34,789 nucleotides of DNA, taken from contig VGDO01000042.1 in NCBI GenBank assembly GCA_016869645.1, positions 1 through 34,789 of the forward strand, given 5' to 3'. Both the position numbers and the translations under genes were made by a program. Source of the DNA: Alphaproteobacteria bacterium (GTDB lineage: Bacteria; Pseudomonadota; Alphaproteobacteria; SHVW01). Shown here one piece after another: positions 13,912 to 22,712 of the stretch (position 1 is its first letter; each line of letters starts with the position of its first letter). Below the pieces are notes generated by a model, which was not told the origin of the DNA, ran no database searches, and saw only the letters and a program-made list of their open reading frames with translations.

Positions 13912-16839
13912 GTGCTGATCAAGAGGACGGAACGTCAGGCCCGCCGCACCGCGCTTGCCGCAGCGTTGGGCAATCAAGCCGCATCCGGTATCGACCGGCG
14001 CGCCTTCCTTCGCAGGTCCGGGCTTGCAGCCGGCAGCCTCGCCGCGATCGGCGCGCTGCCGCTCGCTGGCGTGCGCAAGGCCGAGGCGGCTGCCGCAATG
14101 GCCGGCGCCGGGGGCGGCGTCACGGTCAAGAAGAACATCTGCACGCACTGCTCGGTCGGCTGCACCGTCCTGGGCGAAGTGCAGAATGGCGTGTGGGTCG
14201 GGCAGGAGCCGGGCTGGGACAGCCCGATCAGCCGCGGTTCGCACTGCGCCAAGGGTGCGGCGACGCGCGAGCTGGTGCACGGCGACCGGCGCCTGCGCTA
14301 CCCGATGAAGATGGTCAACGGCCAGTGGCAGCGCATCAACTGGGATACGGCCGTCACTGAAATCGCCGCCAAGATGGAGGCGATCCGCACGAAGAACGGA
14401 CCGGATTCGCTCTACTGGCTCGGCTCGGCGAAGCAGACCAACGAAGGCGCCTACTGGTTCCGGAAGTTCGCCGCCTTCATGGGCACGAACAACGTCGATC
14501 ACCAGGCGCGCATCTGTCACTCGACCACCGTCGCGGGCGTGGCCAATACCTGGGGCTATGGCGCGATGACCAACAGCTACAACGACATCCGCAACTCCAA
14601 GACCATGATCATCATGGGCGGCAATCCGGCCGAGGCGCATCCGGTATCGCTGCAGCACGTGCTCACGGGCAAGGAGCTGAACAAGGCCAACATGATCGTG
14701 ATCGATCCGCGCATGACGCGGACGGCCGCTCATGCGACCGAGTATGTGCGCATCCGCTCCGGCACGGACATCCCCGTGATCTGGGGCATCCTGTGGCACG
14801 TCTTCAAGAACGGCTGGGAAGACAAGGAATTCATCGCCCAGCGCGTCTACGGCATGGACGACATCCGCAAGGAAGTCGAGAAGTACAACCCGCAGGAAGT
14901 CGAGCGGATTGCCGGCGTTCCGCCCGCGCAGCTCGAGCGGGTCGCCAAGCTGTTCGCGACGGAGAAGCCGGCAACGCTGATCTGGTGCATGGGTGCGACG
15001 CAGCACACGGTCGGCACGGCCAACGTCCGCGCGTTCTGCGTGGCGCTGCTGGCGACCGGCAACGTCGGCAAGTTCGGCACCGGCGCCAACATCTTCCGCG
15101 GCCACACCAACGTGCAAGGTGCGACCGATCTCGGCCTCGATATCGTGACCACGCCGCTGTACTACGGGCTGGCCACCCCCGCATGGCGCCACTGGTCGCG
15201 CGTGTGGGAAGTCGAGTACGACTGGCTTGCCGCCCGTTTCGACACGATCAAGGGGGCCGACGGCAAAGACGTCAAGATGATGGAAACGGCAGGCATCCCG
15301 TCGACCCGCTGGTTCGACGCGACACTACTGCCGAAGGATCAGGTCACGCAGAAGGATGGCCTGAAGGCGATGATCGTGTTCGGCCACGGCGGCAACACCG
15401 TGACCCGCATGCCGAAGGCAGCCGAAGGCATCGAGAAGCTCGATCTGCTGGTCGTCGCCGATCCGCATCCGACGACCTGGGCGGTGCTGTCCGAGCGCAA
15501 GAACGACACCTACCTTCTCCCGGTCTGCACCAGCTACGAGGCGGAAGGCTCGCGCACGTCCTCCAACCGTTCGATCCAGTGGGGCGAGCAGATCGTCAAG
15601 CCGATCTTCGAGTCGAAGGACGATCTGGAGATCATGTACCTACTGGCCCAGAAGCTCGGCTTCGCCGACAGGATGTTCAAGAACGTCAAGGTCAAGAACA
15701 ACCTGCCAGACGCCGAGGATGTGCTTCGCGAGATCAACCGCGGCGGCTTCTCGACCGGCTACTGCGGCCAGTCGCCCGAGCGCCTCAAGCTGCACATGGC
15801 CAACCAGGGGGACTTCGACCTCGTCACGCTCAAGGCGTCGTCGGGTCCATGCAAGGGCGACACCTACGGCCTGCCGTGGCCATGCTGGGGCACGCCGGAG
15901 ATCAAGCATCCCGGCACGCATACGCTCTACAACACCCACCTTCACGTGAAGGAAGGCGGCGGCACCTTCCGCGCCCGCTTCGGCGTGGAGCGCGAAGGCA
16001 AGACGCTGCTGGCCGAAGGGTCCTACTCGGTCGGCTCGGAGATCAAGGACGGCTATCCCGAGTTCAATTACGGCGTCCTCAAGAAGCTGGGCTGGGACAA
16101 GGATCTAACGCCGGCCGAATTGGCGACGATCCAGCGCATCGGCGGCGCCAATCCCGACGGCGTGTCCTGGGCGATCGATCTCTCAGGCGGCATCCAGCGT
16201 GTCTGCCTGGAGCACGGCGTGATGCACTACGGCAACGGCAAGGCGCGCGCCAACGCGTTTGGCTTGCCGGATGCCATTCCGACCCACCGCGAGCCGATCT
16301 ACACCCCGCGGCCGGATCTCGTGGCCAAGTATCCGACGCTGCCCAACGCACGCCAGTTCCGCATGCCGAACGTCGGCTTTGACGTGCAGAAGGCGGCGGT
16401 CGACAAGGGCATCGCCAAGGAGTTCCCGCTGATCCTCACCTCCGGCCGTCTGGTCGAGTACGAGGGCGGCGGCGAGGAGACCCGCTCGAACAAGTGGCTT
16501 GCCGAGCTGCAGCAGGACATGTTCGTCGAGATCAATCCGTCCGATGCCGCCGACCGCGGCATCAAGGACGGGGCGTGGGTCTGGGTGTTCGGCGCCGAGA
16601 ACAACTCGAAGGCGCGCGTCAAGGCGCTGGTCACGGAACGCGTGGGCAAGGGCGTGACCTGGATGCCGTTCCACTTCGCCGGCTGGTTCCAGGGCGTGGA
16701 CCAGCGCGGCAAGTATCCGAAGGGCACCGACCCGGTCGTGCTTGGTGAAAGCGTGAACGCGCTGACCACCTACGGCTTCGATCCGGTCACGGGCATGCAG
16801 GAGCCCAAGGCCACGCTCTGCCAGGTTAAGGCAGCTTAA
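13912..16839 (+). CDS. fdhA: Formate dehydrogenase catalytic (alpha) subunit, Mo/W-bis-MGD, Cys form
   Basis: This 975-residue molybdopterin oxidoreductase oxidises formate to CO2. A Tat signal, DRRAFLRRSG (28-37) plus hydrophobic stretch to about 63, sends the folded enzyme to the periplasm. The [4Fe-4S] site is CTHCSVGC (Cys77, 80, 84) with Cys112 in SHCAKG. The metal ligand is Cys202 in ARICHS (TGT at 14515-14517), so no selenocysteine is needed. His203 follows as in other FDHs. Molybdopterin-binding regions follow, and the C-terminal dinucleotide-binding domain includes LILTSGRLVEYEGGGEETRSN and ends near residue 970. GTG 13912 is the start, after GAGGGAGG. Together with FdhB and FdhC it forms a membrane-bound, quinone-linked FDH. 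No NAD- or FMN-binding subunit is present. Confidence 0.96.
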   Translation: MLIKRTERQARRTALAAALGNQAASGIDRRAFLRRSGLAAGSLAAIGALPLAGVRKAEAAAAMAGAGGGVTVKKNICTHCSVGCTVLGEVQNGVWVGQEPGWDSPISRGSHCAKGAATRELVHGDRRLRYPMKMVNGQWQRINWDTAVTEIAAKMEAIRTKNGPDSLYWLGSAKQTNEGAYWFRKFAAFMGTNNVDHQARICHSTTVAGVANTWGYGAMTNSYNDIRNSKTMIIMGGNPAEAHPVSLQHVLTGKELNKANMIVIDPRMTRTAAHATEYVRIRSGTDIPVIWGILWHVFKNGWEDKEFIAQRVYGMDDIRKEVEKYNPQEVERIAGVPPAQLERVAKLFATEKPATLIWCMGATQHTVGTANVRAFCVALLATGNVGKFGTGANIFRGHTNVQGATDLGLDIVTTPLYYGLATPAWRHWSRVWEVEYDWLAARFDTIKGADGKDVKMMETAGIPSTRWFDATLLPKDQVTQKDGLKAMIVFGHGGNTVTRMPKAAEGIEKLDLLVVADPHPTTWAVLSERKNDTYLLPVCTSYEAEGSRTSSNRSIQWGEQIVKPIFESKDDLEIMYLLAQKLGFADRMFKNVKVKNNLPDAEDVLREINRGGFSTGYCGQSPERLKLHMANQGDFDLVTLKASSGPCKGDTYGLPWPCWGTPEIKHPGTHTLYNTHLHVKEGGGTFRARFGVEREGKTLLAEGSYSVGSEIKDGYPEFNYGVLKKLGWDKDLTPAELATIQRIGGANPDGVSWAIDLSGGIQRVCLEHGVMHYGNGKARANAFGLPDAIPTHREPIYTPRPDLVAKYPTLPNARQFRMPNVGFDVQKAAVDKGIAKEFPLILTSGRLVEYEGGGEETRSNKWLAELQQDMFVEINPSDAADRGIKDGAWVWVFGAENNSKARVKALVTERVGKGVTWMPFHFAGWFQGVDQRGKYPKGTDPVVLGESVNALTTYGFDPVTGMQEPKATLCQVKAA

Positions 16840-16853
16840 GGGAGGGCATGATC

Positions 16854-17450
16854 ATGGCTCGGATGAAATTCCTCTGCGACGCCGACCGCTGCATCGAGTG
16901 CAACGCCTGCGTCACCGCCTGCAAGAACGAGCACGAGGTGCCCTGGGGCATCAACCGCCGGCGCGTCGTCACCATCAACGACGGCAAGCCCGGCGAGCGC
17001 TCGGTCTCGATGGCCTGCATGCACTGCACGGACGCCCCGTGCGCCGCTGTGTGCCCGGTCAAGTGCTTCTACACCACGGCCGACGGCGTGGTCCTGCACT
17101 CCAAGGATCTGTGCATCGGCTGCGGCTACTGCTTCTATGCGTGCCCGTTCGGCGCGCCGCAGTACCCGAAGGTTGGCAATTTCGGTTCGCGCGGCAAGAT
17201 GGACAAGTGCACCTTCTGCGCCGGCGGACCGGAGGCGGACAGCTCGAAGGCCGAATACGACAAGTACGGCTCCAACCGTCTGGCCGAAGGCAAGCTGCCG
17301 CTGTGCGCCGAAATGTGCTCGACCAAGTCGCTGCTCGCCGGCGACGGCGACGTCATCGCGCAGATCTACAAGGAGCGTGTGGCGAAGCGTGGTTACGGTT
17401 CGGGCGCGTGGGGCTGGAAGACGGCCTACAAGGAGACGATCGCATCCTGA
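16854..17450 (+). CDS. fdhB: Formate dehydrogenase iron-sulfur (beta) subunit
   Basis: This 198-residue protein carries electrons from FdhA to FdhC. It has four Cys clusters: CIECNACVTACKNEH, CMHCTDAPCAAVCP, CIGCGYCFYACP and a split CTFC...CAEMC site, matching the four [4Fe-4S] clusters of FDH-N/O beta subunits. It lacks the C-terminal transmembrane anchor of E. coli FdnH and is shorter, ending YKETIAS. ATG 16854 is preferred over ATG 16848 because the AAGGGAGGG ribosome binding site is at proper distance only from the later one. It has no signal peptide and presumably leaves the cell bound to FdhA through the Tat system. It starts 14 bases after the fdhA stop. Confidence 0.95.
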   Translation: MARMKFLCDADRCIECNACVTACKNEHEVPWGINRRRVVTINDGKPGERSVSMACMHCTDAPCAAVCPVKCFYTTADGVVLHSKDLCIGCGYCFYACPFGAPQYPKVGNFGSRGKMDKCTFCAGGPEADSSKAEYDKYGSNRLAEGKLPLCAEMCSTKSLLAGDGDVIAQIYKERVAKRGYGSGAWGWKTAYKETIAS

Positions 17451-17533
17451 CCCGGATGGAAAGGGCGGCGCGGCCCGGATGCCACGCCGCCGCTCTGCCA
17501 GCGCAAAAGAAAATTTTTAGGGGAGTACACGAT

Positions 17534-18532
17534 ATGACGATGCTACTCGCGCTTGGCCGCAGCGCCATTGCCGCATTGGCATTGGCCGTTCTTGCCAGCA
17601 TCGCCGTTCCGGCTTCCGCCCAGCAGCCGACCCAGGTCAATCCGACCGCCAGCTCGGTCAAGGAAGACCAGCTCTTCCGGCAGATGACGCGCATCGACGG
17701 GCGCATCTCGATCCCCGATGCCAAGGAAGGGGTGCTGATCCAGCCGGCGGGCCAGTCCTGGCGGCAATTCCACGAGGTCACGTTGCCATGGATTGGCGCC
17801 ATCGCCATCCTCGGCATGCTCGCGCTGCTCGTCATCTTCTATCTGACGCGTGGCATGGTGCGCATCGAACGCGGCCGCTCGGGCCGCACCATCATGCGGT
17901 TCAACGCGTTCGAGCGTTTCGTCCATTGGCTGACGGCGACCTGCTTCATCGTGCTGGCCATCTCGGGCCTCAACATCACCTTCGGCCGTCAGATTCTGAT
18001 GCCGATCCTGGGGCCGAACGGATTCGCGAGCTGGTCGCAGTACGCCAAGTATGCGCACAACTACCTCAGCTTTCCGTTCACGCTGGGCGTCGTGCTGATC
18101 CTGCTGATGTGGATCGCCTGGGCTCTCCCCAACCGCACCGACGTCGAATGGCTGAAGCAGGGTGGCGGATTGGTCGGCAACAAGCACCCGCCGGCCGCGC
18201 GCTTCAACGCCGGCCAGAAGATCATGTTCTGGCTCGTCGTGCTCGGCGGCGCCGCCGCCGCGATCTCGGGCTATCTGCTGATGTTCCCGTTCTACGCGAC
18301 CGACGTCGAGGGCATGCAGACGGCCCAGATGGTCCACGGCATCGTCGCGGTGATCTTCGTGGCGGTCATGCTGGCCCACATCTATATCGGCACGATCGGC
18401 ATGGAAGGCGCCTTCGAATCGATGGGCACAGGCGATGTCGATCTCAACTGGGCCAAGCAGCATCACCCGATCTGGGTAGAGCAGGAGATGGCCCAGAGTC
18501 GCGGTGCGTCCCAGGGGGCGCCGGCCGAATGA
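17534..18532 (+). CDS. fdhC: Formate dehydrogenase cytochrome b (gamma) subunit
   Basis: This 332-residue membrane subunit anchors FDH and reduces quinone through b-type hemes. It begins with a signal peptide (about 1-29, cleavage after PASA), then a periplasmic segment to about residue 80, then a transmembrane helix at about 84-106 and the four-helix cytochrome b core. Candidate heme ligands are His131 in FERFVHW and histidines in KYAHNYLSF, MVHGIVAVIF and MLAHIYIGT. The extended N-terminus distinguishes it from the roughly 210-residue E. coli FdoI. ATG 17534 follows GGGGAG; the gap after fdhB is 83 bases. It closes the catalytic part of the operon. Confidence 0.95.
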   Translation: MTMLLALGRSAIAALALAVLASIAVPASAQQPTQVNPTASSVKEDQLFRQMTRIDGRISIPDAKEGVLIQPAGQSWRQFHEVTLPWIGAIAILGMLALLVIFYLTRGMVRIERGRSGRTIMRFNAFERFVHWLTATCFIVLAISGLNITFGRQILMPILGPNGFASWSQYAKYAHNYLSFPFTLGVVLILLMWIAWALPNRTDVEWLKQGGGLVGNKHPPAARFNAGQKIMFWLVVLGGAAAAISGYLLMFPFYATDVEGMQTAQMVHGIVAVIFVAVMLAHIYIGTIGMEGAFESMGTGDVDLNWAKQHHPIWVEQEMAQSRGASQGAPAE

Positions 18533-18556
18533 CGACAAGCTAAGGGGAGGACACAC

Positions 18557-18688
18557 ATGCAAAGCTTTCTCGCCGCCTGTGCCGCCGCGATCGCGATCGC
18601 GGTGATCGCCGGCTACGTGCTCGATAGCACGGTCCAGAGGCCGTCTTCGTCGGCTTATACGACGACCGGAGCCGAGCCGCGGAGCTGA
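18557..18688 (+). CDS. Small single-helix membrane protein (43 residues) at the end of the fdh operon
   Basis: A short frame begins at ATG 18557 after a strong AAGGGGAGG ribosome binding site, 24 bases behind fdhC, and ends with TGA at 18686-18688. The product has one hydrophobic helix, LAACAAAIAIAVIAGYVL (residues 5-22), and a short polar tail ending SSAYTTTGAEPRS. Small proteins of this shape (one N-terminal helix, then a tail with A/S-Y-T-T-T-G) are, from memory, common unannotated genes in alphaproteobacteria. The position before the operon's terminator suggests an accessory of the FDH membrane complex, like the tiny subunits of other respiratory enzymes; that is inference. Confidence 0.7.
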   Translation: MQSFLAACAAAIAIAVIAGYVLDSTVQRPSSSAYTTTGAEPRS

Positions 18689-18721
18689 GGGCCGCTCGGC
18701 CGGCGCGTCGTTTTCCAACGC

Positions 18722-18751
18722 AAGCCCGACGCCCTGACCGGCGTCGGGCTT
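18722..18751 (+). terminator. Strong Rho-independent terminator of the fdh operon
   Basis: AAGCCCGACGCC (18722-18733) pairs perfectly with GGCGTCGGGCTT (18740-18751) around a 6-base loop CTGACC, followed by CATCTTTGTTT. It lies between the convergent fdh operon and the WD40-cytochrome c gene; the downstream T-run favours the plus direction. Confidence 0.85.
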
Positions 18752-18770
18752 CATCTTTGTTTGGCAGTCG

Positions 18771-20087
18771 TTACTTCGCGGCCTTCTCGAGGAATCTGAC
18801 CAGCGCTTCCCGGTCCGCCGGGTCGCCGATGACCTGTTCGGGCATCTTGGTGCCGGGCGTGTAGGCGGCGGGGCCGACCTCGAACAGCTTGGCCACCGTT
18901 TCGGGCGTCCACACGATGTCGAGCTGCGTGAGCGCCGGCGAGAAGTTGTAGCCGGGCAGAGTCGCGATCCGCCGGCCGAATATGCCGGCGAGCGTCGGTC
19001 CGGCGCGGTTGCCGTCATCGGGCTTGAGCGTGTGGCAGGCGACACAGGCCCGGAAGACGGTGGCGCCCGGGTCGTCCTTGTAGGCTTCGAGCGGATCCTC
19101 ATCGCCGGCACCGCCCTGGGTTTCGACCTCCTCGCCAGTCGTCAGGTTCCAGCGCCGGATCATGTGGTCGGCGCCGCCGGCGAGCAGCGTGCGGCTATCG
19201 GGAAGGAAGGTCGCCGACCAGATGGGCAGGCCGCGGCCGGTCAGCGTGCGCGCAACCGTGCGGGGCCCGCGCGCGACGACCGTGATCAGGCTCTGGATGC
19301 CGGCGGCGGTGACGAGCGAGCCATCCGGCGACACGGCGACGACGATGAGCGGTGTGGCGCCCGCCTCGACGCGATCGCGCATCTCGCCCGTCGGCGAGAG
19401 GAAATAGATGTTGCCGTCGGCGCCGCCCGCAACGATCTCGCCATCCGGCGCCACGGCGATGCTGCTGAGCGGGGCGGGGAGCGTGGCAATGGTCGGGGCG
19501 CCGCCCGCGACCGGCCAGATGCGCACCGTCAGGTCGTAGCCGGCGCTGATCACGTGCCGTCCATCGGGGGTGAAGGCGACGCCGTTGACGTTGTCCTTGT
19601 GCCCTTCGAGAACCGAGGCGGACCCGCCCGCGAGCGGCCAGAGGCGCACCGTGCGATCCCAGGACGCAGACGCGAGCGTCTTGCCGTCGGGCGACACGGC
19701 GATGGCCACCACGGGCGCCTCATGCCCCTCCAGCACCGTGGCCGGACGGTCTGCGCCGGGATCCCACAAGGCGATGCGCTGGTCCTGGCTTGCCGTGACC
19801 AGCATTCCGTCGAGCAGGATGGCGACTGCATTGACCGCGCTGTCATGGAAGCGCAGCACGCGCGCGGCAGCGTTGCGCTCGAGCGACCACAGGATGGTCG
19901 ATGCATCGAAACTGCCGGAGAGCGCGGTCTTGCCGTCGGATGTGACCGCCACAGCGCGCACCGGGCCGCCATGGCCGCGAAGCTGCGCCTGGACGGGCTG
20001 GATGGCGGAGATCGCCAGTGCTAGCACGATCGACAGGCCGCCGGCCCGGTGGTGTCGGGTCGAGCTAACTGCTTGGTCCAGCTTCAT
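18771..20087 (-). CDS. WD40-repeat / cytochrome c fusion protein, periplasmic
   Basis: This 438-residue exported protein has a signal peptide (about 1-35, cleavage after QPVQA). A beta-propeller of about seven WD40-like repeats follows (about 36-330; recurrent VSPDGKTLASASWDRTVRLW-type strands, GH near repeat starts). A class I cytochrome c domain closes the protein, with heme motif CVACH and axial Met in TPGTKM, ending FLEKAAK. It should be a periplasmic heme protein with a propeller docking surface. ATG 20087 is used, with GGGAGTGGAG upstream. It lies 53 bases behind moeA on the same strand, so it is probably the last gene of the trp-moa operon, and converges on the fdh operon. Its start lies in the same inverted repeat as the HTH-TorD gene, which links it to FDH (inference). 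Confidence 0.9.
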   Translation of the reverse strand: MKLDQAVSSTRHHRAGGLSIVLALAISAIQPVQAQLRGHGGPVRAVAVTSDGKTALSGSFDASTILWSLERNAAARVLRFHDSAVNAVAILLDGMLVTASQDQRIALWDPGADRPATVLEGHEAPVVAIAVSPDGKTLASASWDRTVRLWPLAGGSASVLEGHKDNVNGVAFTPDGRHVISAGYDLTVRIWPVAGGAPTIATLPAPLSSIAVAPDGEIVAGGADGNIYFLSPTGEMRDRVEAGATPLIVVAVSPDGSLVTAAGIQSLITVVARGPRTVARTLTGRGLPIWSATFLPDSRTLLAGGADHMIRRWNLTTGEEVETQGGAGDEDPLEAYKDDPGATVFRACVACHTLKPDDGNRAGPTLAGIFGRRIATLPGYNFSPALTQLDIVWTPETVAKLFEVGPAAYTPGTKMPEQVIGDPADREALVRFLEKAAK

Positions 20088-20113
20088 TCTCCACTCCCTT
20101 CCAATTGAGAATG
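20085..20113 (-). promoter_or_regulatory. Inverted repeat CATTCTC-N15-GAGAATG enclosing RBS and start codon of the WD40-cytochrome c gene
   Basis: On the minus strand the 5' arm CATTCTC is 20113-20107 and the 3' arm GAGAATG is 20091-20085. The last three bases of the 3' arm are the start codon. The ribosome binding site GGAAGGGAG lies in the loop. The arms and the ATG position are identical to those at the HTH-TorD gene (12841-12868). It sits in the 53-base gap after moeA, so an RNA-level switch is more likely here than a promoter operator. Confidence 0.5.
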
Positions 20114-20140
20114 GAGAAGGTCCCGCCAAGGTTCAAGACG

Positions 20141-21361
20141 TTAGAGCCCGATCAGTCCGCTGCCGAAGGACACGATCTCGACCCGCTCGCCGGCCCGCGC
20201 CGGCGGCGCCTCGGGCGCGCGCACGATCAGGCAGTCGGCCTGGGCAAGGAAGGACAGCATCGAGCTGTCCTGCCGGTCGAAGGGCGTCGCGCCGAGCTGT
20301 CCGTCGCCTGTGTGCGAGAGCCGCGCGCGCAGATAGTCCTGGCGCCGGTCGTTGGCCGGTAGATCGCGCATGAGCACGGCGGTCGTGGCGGGCGAGGGCG
20401 CGCGCACGACGCCGAGCAGCCGCTCGAGCGCGGGTTTGAGAAAGAGCAGCGCGCACACGATGGTCGATACCGGATTGCCCGGCAGACCGAGCATGGGCGT
20501 GCCGGCGATGCGGCCGAACATCAGCGGCTTGCCGGGCCGCATGGCGATGCGCCAGAAGTCGAGGGTCAGACCCTCCTCGCCGAGCGCCTGCTGCACCAAA
20601 TCGTGCTCGCCGACCGAAGCCCCTCCGGTGGTCACCAGGAAGTCGGCACCCCTTGCGCCGGCGGCCGCCGATTTGAGCGCCTCGAGCGTATCGCCGGCGA
20701 TGCCGAGGTCGATCGGCGTGCCGCCGCAAGCGGCGACGAAGGCACCCAAGGCGAAGCCGTTCGAGCTGACGATCTGGGACGGCCCGATCGGATCGCCCGG
20801 CCGGACGATCTCGTCGCCGGTCGCGAGGATGGCAACGCGTGGCCGGCGGCGGACCTTGAGCCAGGGGCGGTTCATCGCGGCCGCCAGGCCGATGTCGCGC
20901 ACGCTGAGGACGCGGCCGGCCTTGAGGCCGACCTCGCCCGCCTTGAAGTCGAGGCCGGCCGGCCGGATATAGCGACCAACCGGCGCGCCCTCGCGCACGC
21001 CGATCGTCTTGCCCCCGGCATGCGCATCGACATCCTCCTGGATGACGATGGCGTCGGCGCCGGCAGGGACCGGGGCGCCGGTGAAGATCCGCACCGCTTG
21101 GCCAGGCCCGACCGTGCCCGCAAAGCTGGCGCCTGCCGGGACATGGCCGATCAACGTGAGCTGGCTCGGTACCTTGGCGACATCGGCGGCACGCACGGCA
21201 TAGCCGTCCATGGCCGAGACCGCGGCGGGCGGCTGGGTGACGCGCGCGACGACGTCCTCGGCGAGCACACGGCCGAGCGCATCGGTCAGCCCGACCTGTT
21301 CGGGCTCGACCGGCTTGAGCTCGCGCGTGATGCGCGCCAAAGCCTCGGCGACCGAGATCAT
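20141..21361 (-). CDS. moeA: Molybdopterin molybdotransferase MoeA
   Basis: This 406-residue enzyme inserts molybdate into adenylated molybdopterin. Family landmarks are [17 protein letters not shown] near residue 45, [25 protein letters not shown], the [11 protein letters not shown] loop of the MoCF_biosynth domain, [10 protein letters not shown] and GLPGNPVST. Length and domain order are standard. ATG 21361 overlaps the moaC stop as ATGA, so the two are translationally coupled. It supplies cofactor to the Mo/W formate dehydrogenase encoded 5 kb away as well as other molybdoenzymes. Confidence 0.97.
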   Translation of the reverse strand: MISVAEALARITRELKPVEPEQVGLTDALGRVLAEDVVARVTQPPAAVSAMDGYAVRAADVAKVPSQLTLIGHVPAGASFAGTVGPGQAVRIFTGAPVPAGADAIVIQEDVDAHAGGKTIGVREGAPVGRYIRPAGLDFKAGEVGLKAGRVLSVRDIGLAAAMNRPWLKVRRRPRVAILATGDEIVRPGDPIGPSQIVSSNGFALGAFVAACGGTPIDLGIAGDTLEALKSAAAGARGADFLVTTGGASVGEHDLVQQALGEEGLTLDFWRIAMRPGKPLMFGRIAGTPMLGLPGNPVSTIVCALLFLKPALERLLGVVRAPSPATTAVLMRDLPANDRRQDYLRARLSHTGDGQLGATPFDRQDSSMLSFLAQADCLIVRAPEAPPARAGERVEIVSFGSGLIGL

Positions 21362-21849
21362 GGGGCGCTGAAGGTGCCGGACTTGCCGCCGGCCTTGTGC
21401 ACGAGACGCACATCGGTGATCTGCATCCCCCGGTCGACCGCCTTGCACATGTCGTAGACCGTCAGCGCGGCGACCGTGACGGCGGTCAGCGCCTCCATCT
21501 CGACGCCGGTCCGGCCGGTCAGCTTGCAGGTCGCCGTGATGTCGACCGCGTGACGCCCGCCTGCAAGCCCAGCCGGCACGCCCACCAGGTCGACGGTGAC
21601 CGAGGTCAACGCCAGGGGATGGCAGAGCGGGATTAGCTCGGCCGTTCGCTTGGCCGCCATGATGCCGGCCAGGCGCGCGACGGCCAGCACGTCGCCTTTG
21701 GCGACGCCGCCCGCCATGATCTTCTCGAGTGTCGCGGGCTGCATGACGACCGAGCACTTGGCGGTCGCGGTGCGCTCGGTCACGTCCTTGGCGGTGACGT
21801 CGACCATGGCGGCCTTGCCGTCGGCGTCGAAATGCGTGAAGCCGCTCAT
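21358..21849 (-). CDS. moaC: Cyclic pyranopterin monophosphate synthase MoaC
   Basis: This 163-residue enzyme forms cyclic pyranopterin monophosphate, the first stable intermediate of molybdenum cofactor synthesis, with MoaA. The diagnostic regions are [14 protein letters not shown] near the start, [12 protein letters not shown] in the middle, and [23 protein letters not shown], followed by the catalytic Lys-rich tail ([11 protein letters not shown]). It overlaps trpC by 4 bases upstream and moeA by 4 bases downstream. MoaA itself is not in the window. Confidence 0.97.
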   Translation of the reverse strand: MSGFTHFDADGKAAMVDVTAKDVTERTATAKCSVVMQPATLEKIMAGGVAKGDVLAVARLAGIMAAKRTAELIPLCHPLALTSVTVDLVGVPAGLAGGRHAVDITATCKLTGRTGVEMEALTAVTVAALTVYDMCKAVDRGMQITDVRLVHKAGGKSGTFSAP

Positions 21850-22703
21850 GCCGTCGGCTCTCCTGGGGGAACCGGATCGGCGAGGATCGCACGCGTCGCC
21901 GCGGCGACGTCTGACTGGCGCATCAATGACTCGCCGATCAGGAAACAGCGCACGCCGGCGCGTGCCATGCGGGCGAGATCGGCGGGGTTGCCGAGGCCGC
22001 TTTCGGCGACCACGTTTCGTTCTTTTCCGAGCCGCGGCGCCAGCTCTTCGGTCACTTTAATATCGGTCTTTAACGTTTTGAGATTCCTGTTGTTTATCCC
22101 CATCAAGTGAGATCTTAGTTTAACTGCGCGATCTGCTTCAAGTTCATCATGAACTTCAACCAGGACATCCATGCCGAGGTCGCTTGCGAGCGCCTCGAGT
22201 TCGGCTGCCTGATCGTCGCTCAGCGCCGCCATGATCAGCAGCACGCAGTCGGCGCCGAGCGCGCGGCTCTCGACGATCTGATAGGGGTCGAGCATGAAGT
22301 CCTTGCGCAGCACCGGCAGATCGACCGCGGCGCGCGCCGCTTGCAGGTGGGAGTCACGACCCTGGAAGTAGGGCTCGTCGGTCAGCACGGAGAGGCAAGT
22401 GGCGCCGCCGTCGCGATAGGCGCGCGCGAGCGCCGCCGGATCGAAATCGGCGCGGATCAGCCCGCCCGACGGCGAGGCCTTCTTGATCTCTGCGATCAGG
22501 CCGTAGCGCCCGGCCGCGACCGCGCCGGCCAGCGCGCGCGCGAAGCCGCGCGGCGGCGGCGCCGCCAGTGCGGCTGCTCGCAGCTCATCGATCGGCCGGC
22601 GCAGCCGGCGCCGCTCGACGAGCGCGCGCTTGTCGGCGCAGATGCGTGCCAGCACGTCGGGCAGCTCGGGTGAGGCTGCGCTCGCTGGGGCGGGGCTGGT
22701 CAC
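21846..22703 (-). CDS. trpC: Indole-3-glycerol phosphate synthase TrpC, with an AT-rich internal patch
   Basis: This 285-residue TIM-barrel enzyme performs the ring-closing step of tryptophan synthesis. Catalytic regions are visible: [12 protein letters not shown] (Lys near residue 74), [21 protein letters not shown], the GINNRNLKT strand, AESGL and FLIGESLM. The gene is full length and looks functional. Bases 22051-22170 have 48 G/C in 120 (40%), far below the rest. They use codons such as AGA, AGG, ATA, CTA and TTA that are almost absent in neighbours. The patch encodes the barrel section around [19 protein letters not shown]. It overlaps moaC by 4 bases and is separated from trpD by 9 bases. 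Confidence 0.96.
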   Translation of the reverse strand: MTSPAPASAASPELPDVLARICADKRALVERRRLRRPIDELRAAALAAPPPRGFARALAGAVAAGRYGLIAEIKKASPSGGLIRADFDPAALARAYRDGGATCLSVLTDEPYFQGRDSHLQAARAAVDLPVLRKDFMLDPYQIVESRALGADCVLLIMAALSDDQAAELEALASDLGMDVLVEVHDELEADRAVKLRSHLMGINNRNLKTLKTDIKVTEELAPRLGKERNVVAESGLGNPADLARMARAGVRCFLIGESLMRQSDVAAATRAILADPVPPGEPTA

Positions 22704-22712
22704 GGATGAGCC

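Noticed and set aside
14515..14517. Possible selenocysteine at the FdhA active site
   Set aside because: The codon is TGT (Cys202), not TGA, and the frame needs no recoding.
13639..15192. A 517-residue frame antisense to fdhX/fdhA
   Set aside because: It is opposite the unmistakable FdhA sequence; the composition is typical of an antisense frame.
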